Source: an uncultured Collinsella sp. (GTDB lineage: Bacteria > Actinomycetota > Coriobacteriia > Coriobacteriales > Coriobacteriaceae). From it: DNA of 8,560 nucleotides. Below are positions 5,486-8,560 of this stretch, in pieces (within the stretch, counting starts at the first letter, position 1; each line of letters opens with the position of its first letter). The notes under the pieces were generated by a model that was not told the DNA's origin, did not search any database, and saw nothing but the letters and a program-made list of their open reading frames with translations. The translations under genes were made by a program, and so were the position numbers. The stretch is from assembly GCA_900549275.1 (NCBI GenBank), contig URNU01000042.1, positions 1-8,560 on the forward strand, in the 5' to 3' direction.

Positions 5486-6523
5486 CTAAAGGCCGCCGTC
5501 CCAGTGCCGAATCACGAATTCTCGCAGATCGTTCTGCCGTTTCTGGAACGCTTCGCTTCGGTCGCACTTAAGGCCCATCGCAAGTGCGATGGCGTTCATC
5601 GCCCGGTGCAATTGCAGCTGGTGGGCAAACTGAGTCCCGGTGAGGACGATCATTCTAAAGCCCAGCGCGCTCAGCACGGTCATACGCTCCGCATCCGACG
5701 CGCTGCGCTGTTTATCAAGATGGTCCGAGCCGTTGTATTCAATCCCCGTACCGCTCGCAGGCGCATATACGTCGATCTCGAAATACCCGGCCTTTGCGAG
5801 ATACTTGAACTCGTTGGGAACATCGACCCGATGGTTGAGCTCGATCTTGGCGTATCCCAGCCCTCCCTGGGAACGTTTTGCTACGACCATGATTGCGGTG
5901 GCCGTCTCCATGGGCGACCGCGCGCCATCGTGCACGCGCTTGAGCACGGCGGCCGCACGTATAGCCCCCTGACGAGATCGGCTCTCATTGCAATAGGCAA
6001 TCAAATCGACAACGGTATACCTCTGCCCCATCTCAATATAATCGCCTGTCGACAGATGATTCAAATGGTATCGAGCGCAGATTTCGTAGCCATATTCCAG
6101 CTGCTCGGGCTCGCTCATCCACGAACCCGCTTGGACAAAGCACATGGCCTCATCAACCACTAGAAGGCCCTCTGCCACCTCGATAAGATGGCCTGGAGGT
6201 ACCGGCGCCCCAAACACGTGGCACCTAAATCCAGCCGGCGTCGAGCGCTCAAAATCAAAGTTGACGAGCGTGTCGATATGATCGAGTTCTTCTCGTGGAA
6301 TACCGAGCGAAACCAGATAGTCGGTAACGATCCCAACTGCCGTTGAAGCCCTCAGCCCCTTGGCATCGAGTCCCAATTTGGGCAGGCTCGCGGACGGCTC
6401 CGCCTCGTTAGCAAGCGAGTCCTCATCGTATAGGCTGCTTGCTCGCGAGAGCGGCTCGGACGGGCGCGCCGCGTTGTGGTACAGCCAGGCAGTCTTATGG
6501 GACAGGACGATCGGCAGGTCCAT
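5486..6523 (-). CDS. AbiEi-like protein with PD-(D/E)XK nuclease-like domain
   Basis: A 345-residue soluble protein with no signal peptide or membrane segment. The C-terminal part (about 200-318) has the order of conserved residues seen in DUF559/Vsr-type PD-(D/E)XK nuclease folds: E206 in a helix (SPMETATA), D251 in FEIDVY, E262 in IEYNGSDH with H268, then D277 and R280 in SDAER and a late strand GFRMIVLTG. The middle (about 75-180, including LLVVDEAMCFVQ) recalls AbiEi-family antitoxin-like proteins, which in actinobacteria are often joined to such a nuclease domain. Role unknown: orphan toxin-antitoxin or defence component and DNA repair are both possible. No partner toxin (AbiEii nucleotidyltransferase) is adjacent. 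The ATG at 6523 has GGAGG four bases upstream. It is monocistronic and divergent from the MATE gene. Fold assignment is moderate; cleavage activity is inference. Confidence 0.75.
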   Translation of the reverse strand: MDLPIVLSHKTAWLYHNAARPSEPLSRASSLYDEDSLANEAEPSASLPKLGLDAKGLRASTAVGIVTDYLVSLGIPREELDHIDTLVNFDFERSTPAGFRCHVFGAPVPPGHLIEVAEGLLVVDEAMCFVQAGSWMSEPEQLEYGYEICARYHLNHLSTGDYIEMGQRYTVVDLIAYCNESRSRQGAIRAAAVLKRVHDGARSPMETATAIMVVAKRSQGGLGYAKIELNHRVDVPNEFKYLAKAGYFEIDVYAPASGTGIEYNGSDHLDKQRSASDAERMTVLSALGFRMIVLTGTQFAHQLQLHRAMNAIALAMGLKCDRSEAFQKRQNDLREFVIRHWDGGL

Positions 6524-6624
6524 GAGCCCTCCAATGGAGTCGGATAACCGACCTTATTCCCCTGCCCACGGGTCCGCACACCTTCGTGCACAAGAAAGCG
6601 ATTCCACCCGACCGAGTGGCAGAA

Positions 6625-6689
6625 AAACCATCACAACATTCGATGCTTTTCCCGATTTTGGCAAAAAACATCGAATGTTGTGATGGTTT
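6625..6689 (+). repeat. Intergenic palindromic repeat, family B
   Basis: Perfect 21-bp arms (6625-6645 and 6669-6689) around a 23-base interior CTTTTCCC...GGCAAAAAA that can pair further (TTTT with AAAA). Compared with the copy at 5382, the change ACG to ACA in the right arm turns a G-T wobble into an A-T pair, so the stem is longer here. It lies between two genes that point away from it, so it cannot be the terminator of either. Confidence 0.85.
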
Positions 6690-6761
6690 GAGGCGAGGGG
6701 CACGGAGAGGTCAAAGCATCGTACTTTGCAGGGCGCGTGCCCGTATTCAATTGGAAATGAC

Positions 6762-6784
6762 CGCGCTCGGAGCGTGACTTTTTT
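6762..6784 (+). terminator. Short terminator-like stem with T-run
   Basis: CGCGCT (6762-6767) pairs with AGCGTG (6771-6776), including one G-T wobble, around a CGG loop. AC and six T (6779-6784) follow. On the plus strand it has the form of a weak intrinsic terminator, yet no plus-strand gene precedes it. It may insulate the MATE promoter from readthrough, end a small unrecognised RNA, or be chance. Confidence 0.3.
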
Positions 6785-6806
6785 CGCCCCACTGCCGACA
6801 CAAACC

Positions 6807-6840
6807 TTGACTCTACAATCGTTGTAGGGTTTTCACTACA
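6807..6840 (+). promoter_or_regulatory. Promoter-operator region of the MATE gene
   Basis: TTGACT (6807-6812) is a good -35 candidate, but no strong -10 lies 16-18 bases downstream; TTCACT (6832-6837, 19-base spacer) is the best nearby. Directly after the -35 is CTACAA-TCG-TTGTAG (6813-6827), a perfect 6-bp dyad, and then a third half-site CTACA (6836-6840) that pairs with TGTAG (6823-6827). Three half-sites of alternating orientation across a promoter suggest a dimeric repressor. The TACA/TGTA arms recall BlaI/MecI/CopY-type operators, but with a longer spacer. Confidence 0.5.
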
Positions 6841-6877
6841 CTGGTACGTAAACAAACACAGCCAGAAAGCCCCGCCC

Positions 6878-8224
6878 ATGGAACACGACCTCACACGCGG
6901 CAATGTCCTCAAGACCATCGCGGTCTTTGCCCTGCCTTATATGCTCTCGTACTTTTTGCAGATGCTCTACGGCATGGCCGACCTGTACATGATGGGGCAG
7001 TTTAGCGGCGCTGCCGGCATCACCGCCGTGGGCAATGGCGCGCAGACGCTCTATATCATTACCGTGACGCTCGTGGGCCTGGCCATGGGAACGACGGTCA
7101 TCGTCGGCCACGCCGTGGGCTCGCGCCGGTTTGACCGTGCCGAGACCGCTATCGGCAACACCATTACACTCTTTATGGGTGTCTCGGTGGTGCTGGCCGC
7201 TGTCCTGCTCGCACTGTGCCCGCAGATCGTGTCACTCATTGGCACGCCGGCCGAGGCAGTCGAAGGCACCGCCGCCTACCTGCGCATTTGTTTTATGGGC
7301 ATTCCCTTTATCGCCGCGTACAACATCCTCTCGGCCATCTTTCGCGGCCTGGGCGATTCGCGCTCGCCCATGTACGTGATCGGCGTAGCGTGCATCATCA
7401 ACATCGCGCTCGACTTTCTGTTTATCGGACACATGGGACTAGGCCCTGTGGGCGCGGCGCTCGGCACGGTGACCGCGCAGACGGCCAGCGTTGCCCTCGC
7501 GCTCGTGTGGCTCAAGAGCCGTCGCACGAACATCCACGTTAAGCGCAGCGACCTGCGTCCCCGGCCCGAGATGCTCGGCAGCATTCTTAAGATCGGCGTG
7601 CCCGTGGCCGTGCAGGACGGCTGCATCCAGGTGGCGTTTATGTTTATCACCGTCATCGCCAACCACCGAGGGCTCGTCGACGCCGCCGCCGTGGGCCTGG
7701 TCGAAAAGATGATCAGCTTTTTGTTCATCGTGCCAAGCTCCATGGGAGCCACCGTCAGTGCGCTCACGGCGCAAAACGCCGGCGCGGGCAAGAGCGACCG
7801 CGCGCGTCAGGTGCTCAAGGACGCCATGACCATCTCGGTGGTGTACGGCTGTCTGATCACGGTTCTGATGTGGCTGGTGGCACCGGCGTTTATTGGCTTT
7901 TTTGCCAAGGATCCCGCGGTGGTCGCGGCCGGTACCGGCTATATGCACAGCTACATTTTCGACGCGATTTTTGCCGGCATCCACATTTGCTTTAGCGGCT
8001 TTTTCGCTGCATATGGCAAGAGCTACATCGGCTTTGCGCACAACGTGCTGGCCGTGGCGCTCATTCGCGTGCCGGGCGCGTGGCTGCTGTCGAACGCCTA
8101 TTCTGACACGCTGTTTCCCATGGGCATCGCTTCGCCGTGCGGATCGATTTTGTCGGCGGTCATTTGCGTTGTCGCGTTTACCGTGCTCAACCGCCGCGGG
8201 GCTTTTGACAAGCTGATGGCGTAG
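6878..8224 (+). CDS. MATE family efflux transporter
   Basis: Integral-membrane antiporter of 448 residues with about 12 hydrophobic segments, the normal size for MATE proteins. It would export cationic drugs or metabolites using a Na+ or H+ gradient. The N-terminus LPYMLSYFLQMLYGMADLYMMGQ, the pair GHAVGSRR near residue 85 and GLGDSRSPMY near 163 are typical of Gram-positive NorM/MepA-like members, and the two halves show the usual internal repeat. Substrate not determinable. The ATG at 6878 lacks a clear Shine-Dalgarno (only AGAAAG about eight bases before), so expression may be weak or the mRNA nearly leaderless. A dyad-rich promoter precedes it. Downstream lies the remnant of a possible effector-binding regulator and then a terminator. 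Confidence 0.9.
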   Translation: MEHDLTRGNVLKTIAVFALPYMLSYFLQMLYGMADLYMMGQFSGAAGITAVGNGAQTLYIITVTLVGLAMGTTVIVGHAVGSRRFDRAETAIGNTITLFMGVSVVLAAVLLALCPQIVSLIGTPAEAVEGTAAYLRICFMGIPFIAAYNILSAIFRGLGDSRSPMYVIGVACIINIALDFLFIGHMGLGPVGAALGTVTAQTASVALALVWLKSRRTNIHVKRSDLRPRPEMLGSILKIGVPVAVQDGCIQVAFMFITVIANHRGLVDAAAVGLVEKMISFLFIVPSSMGATVSALTAQNAGAGKSDRARQVLKDAMTISVVYGCLITVLMWLVAPAFIGFFAKDPAVVAAGTGYMHSYIFDAIFAGIHICFSGFFAAYGKSYIGFAHNVLAVALIRVPGAWLLSNAYSDTLFPMGIASPCGSILSAVICVVAFTVLNRRGAFDKLMA

Positions 8225-8322
8225 CGGGGCAACGCGAAATCACCCTCATCGACGACATCATCAGCGACGACCCCACAACCTACGTGACGCAGATCACGGT
8301 GCCCGTTGCCCCGTCCAAATAA
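8225..8322 (+). pseudogene. C-terminal remnant of a GyrI-like effector-binding domain
   Basis: In a frame different from the MATE gene, bases 8233-8322 read as a plausible protein end, with DDPTTYVTQITVPV followed by a TAA at 8320-8322. The pattern Asp-Pro, then Tyr/Trp-Val-Thr-Glu/Gln-Ile, then Ile/Val-Pro-Val is how GyrI-like (BmrR/SbmC, AraC or MerR effector-binding) domains usually end. The frame is closed by TGA at 8206-8208 and has no start codon before GTG near 8284, so only about 30 codons of a once larger gene seem to remain. This family often regulates multidrug pumps, which fits the neighbour. The assignment rests on a short stretch. Confidence 0.4.
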
Positions 8323-8361
8323 GAACCGCTCGAAAGGCATCATGCTTTCCGGGCGGTTCTT
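8321..8361. terminator. Bidirectional intrinsic terminator
   Basis: AAGAACCGC (8321-8329) pairs with GCGGTTCTT (8353-8361), and GAAAG (8332-8336) with CTTTC (8345-8349), around an 8-base loop with one bulged C. It lies between the convergent MATE and ligA genes. On the minus strand it ends in TTCTTATTT, a fair T-run for ligA; on the plus strand TTCTTC is weaker. The remnant's stop codon overlaps its left edge. Confidence 0.75.
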
Positions 8362-8380
8362 CAATTAGGCTATCGATGCG

Positions 8381-8560
8381 CTAAGCCTGGGGCACCTCAC
8401 CGGTAGCCAAGATCTGCTCGAGTGCGTCCTCATCCAGTACGGGCACACCCAGCTGCTCGGCCTTGGTGAGCTTGGAGCCCGCCTTGGGGCCGGCGACCAG
8501 ATAGCTCGTCTTCTTTGACACACTGCCCGAAACCTTGGCGCCGAGCACCTTGAGCGCCGC
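8381..8560 (-). CDS. ligA: NAD-dependent DNA ligase LigA, C-terminal BRCT part (partial)
   Basis: The last 59 codons and the TAG stop (8381-8383) of a gene that continues beyond the right edge. The translation, with LKVLGAKVSGSVSKKTSYLV, AGPKAGSKLTKAEQLGVPVL and DEDALEQIL, is the C-terminal BRCT domain of bacterial LigA, which seals nicks in DNA during replication and repair using NAD+. The catalytic adenylation domain lies outside the window. Stop and terminator are 20 bases apart. The ending PQA is a normal short tail after BRCT. Confident as LigA rather than another BRCT protein because of the GPKAGSKLTKAEQLGV signature. Confidence 0.9.
   Translation of the reverse strand, partial: AALKVLGAKVSGSVSKKTSYLVAGPKAGSKLTKAEQLGVPVLDEDALEQILATGEVPQA

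Larger units (their letters stand above)
6524..6877. other. Divergent intergenic region between the nuclease-like and MATE genes
   Basis: This 354-base region separates two divergent starts. From the left it holds the leader of the nuclease-like gene, for which I find no convincing promoter; a near-perfect family B repeat (6625-6689); a small GGGC/GCCC hairpin near 6731-6742; a short stem followed by six T (6762-6784); and a cluster of CTACA half-sites next to TTGACT before the MATE gene (6807-6840). No open frame in it looks like a gene. Confidence 0.6.

Noticed and set aside
5207..6163. A 318-codon plus-strand open frame across the moaA start, the B repeat and the nuclease-like gene.
   Set aside because: It overlaps two better-supported genes on the other strand, runs through a palindromic repeat and shows no domain.
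244..6689. CRISPR-like repeats.
   Set aside because: The repeats are dispersed singly between genes, with strong internal palindromes and no regular spacers; no cas gene is present.

Overview
The window looks like a chromosomal segment of a high-GC Gram-positive bacterium, most likely a gut actinobacterium of the class Coriobacteriia (Collinsella or a close relative). This rests on the GC-rich coding style, the protein families present and the style of the intergenic palindromic repeats. It is an inference from reading, not from a database search. No rRNA, tRNA, CRISPR array, transposase or phage gene is visible.

Layout, left to right. Bases 1-242 are AT-richer than the rest, hold two strong hairpins and no gene I can name. 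A Cof-type HAD phosphatase (291-1112, minus) and an MFS permease (1336-2622, minus) follow. Next comes a two-gene molybdenum-cofactor operon read on the minus strand, moaA (4195-5250) followed by a moaC-mobB fusion (2886-4190), which ends in an intrinsic terminator. Upstream of it lies a 345-residue protein (5486-6523, minus) with an AbiEi-like front half and a PD-(D/E)XK nuclease-like C-terminal domain. A 354-base divergent intergenic region separates it from a MATE efflux pump (6878-8224, plus). The pump is followed by what looks like the 3' remnant of a GyrI-like effector-binding domain gene and a bidirectional terminator. The right edge holds the last 59 codons of ligA (NAD-dependent DNA ligase, minus).

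How the genes work together. MoaA and MoaC carry out the two steps from GTP to cyclic pyranopterin monophosphate, and the fused MobB domain belongs to the later guanine-nucleotide attachment step. The coupling is tight: the codons for MoaA's essential C-terminal Gly-Gly also form the Shine-Dalgarno sequence of moaC-mobB. The two transporters (MFS and MATE) each have a dyad-symmetric candidate operator near the promoter, but no intact regulator gene lies in the window.

The most distinctive non-coding feature is a set of six interspersed intergenic hairpins in two families: A at 244, 1206 and 2797, and B at 1272, 5382 and 6625. They share the same outer stem, CCA(C/T)CACAA...TTGTG(G/A)TGG, with a matched base-pair change. 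One B copy lies between two divergent gene starts, where it cannot end either gene. No clearly new multi-gene system is visible. The best candidates for follow-up are the shared-stem repeats, the nuclease-like protein and the structured left edge.
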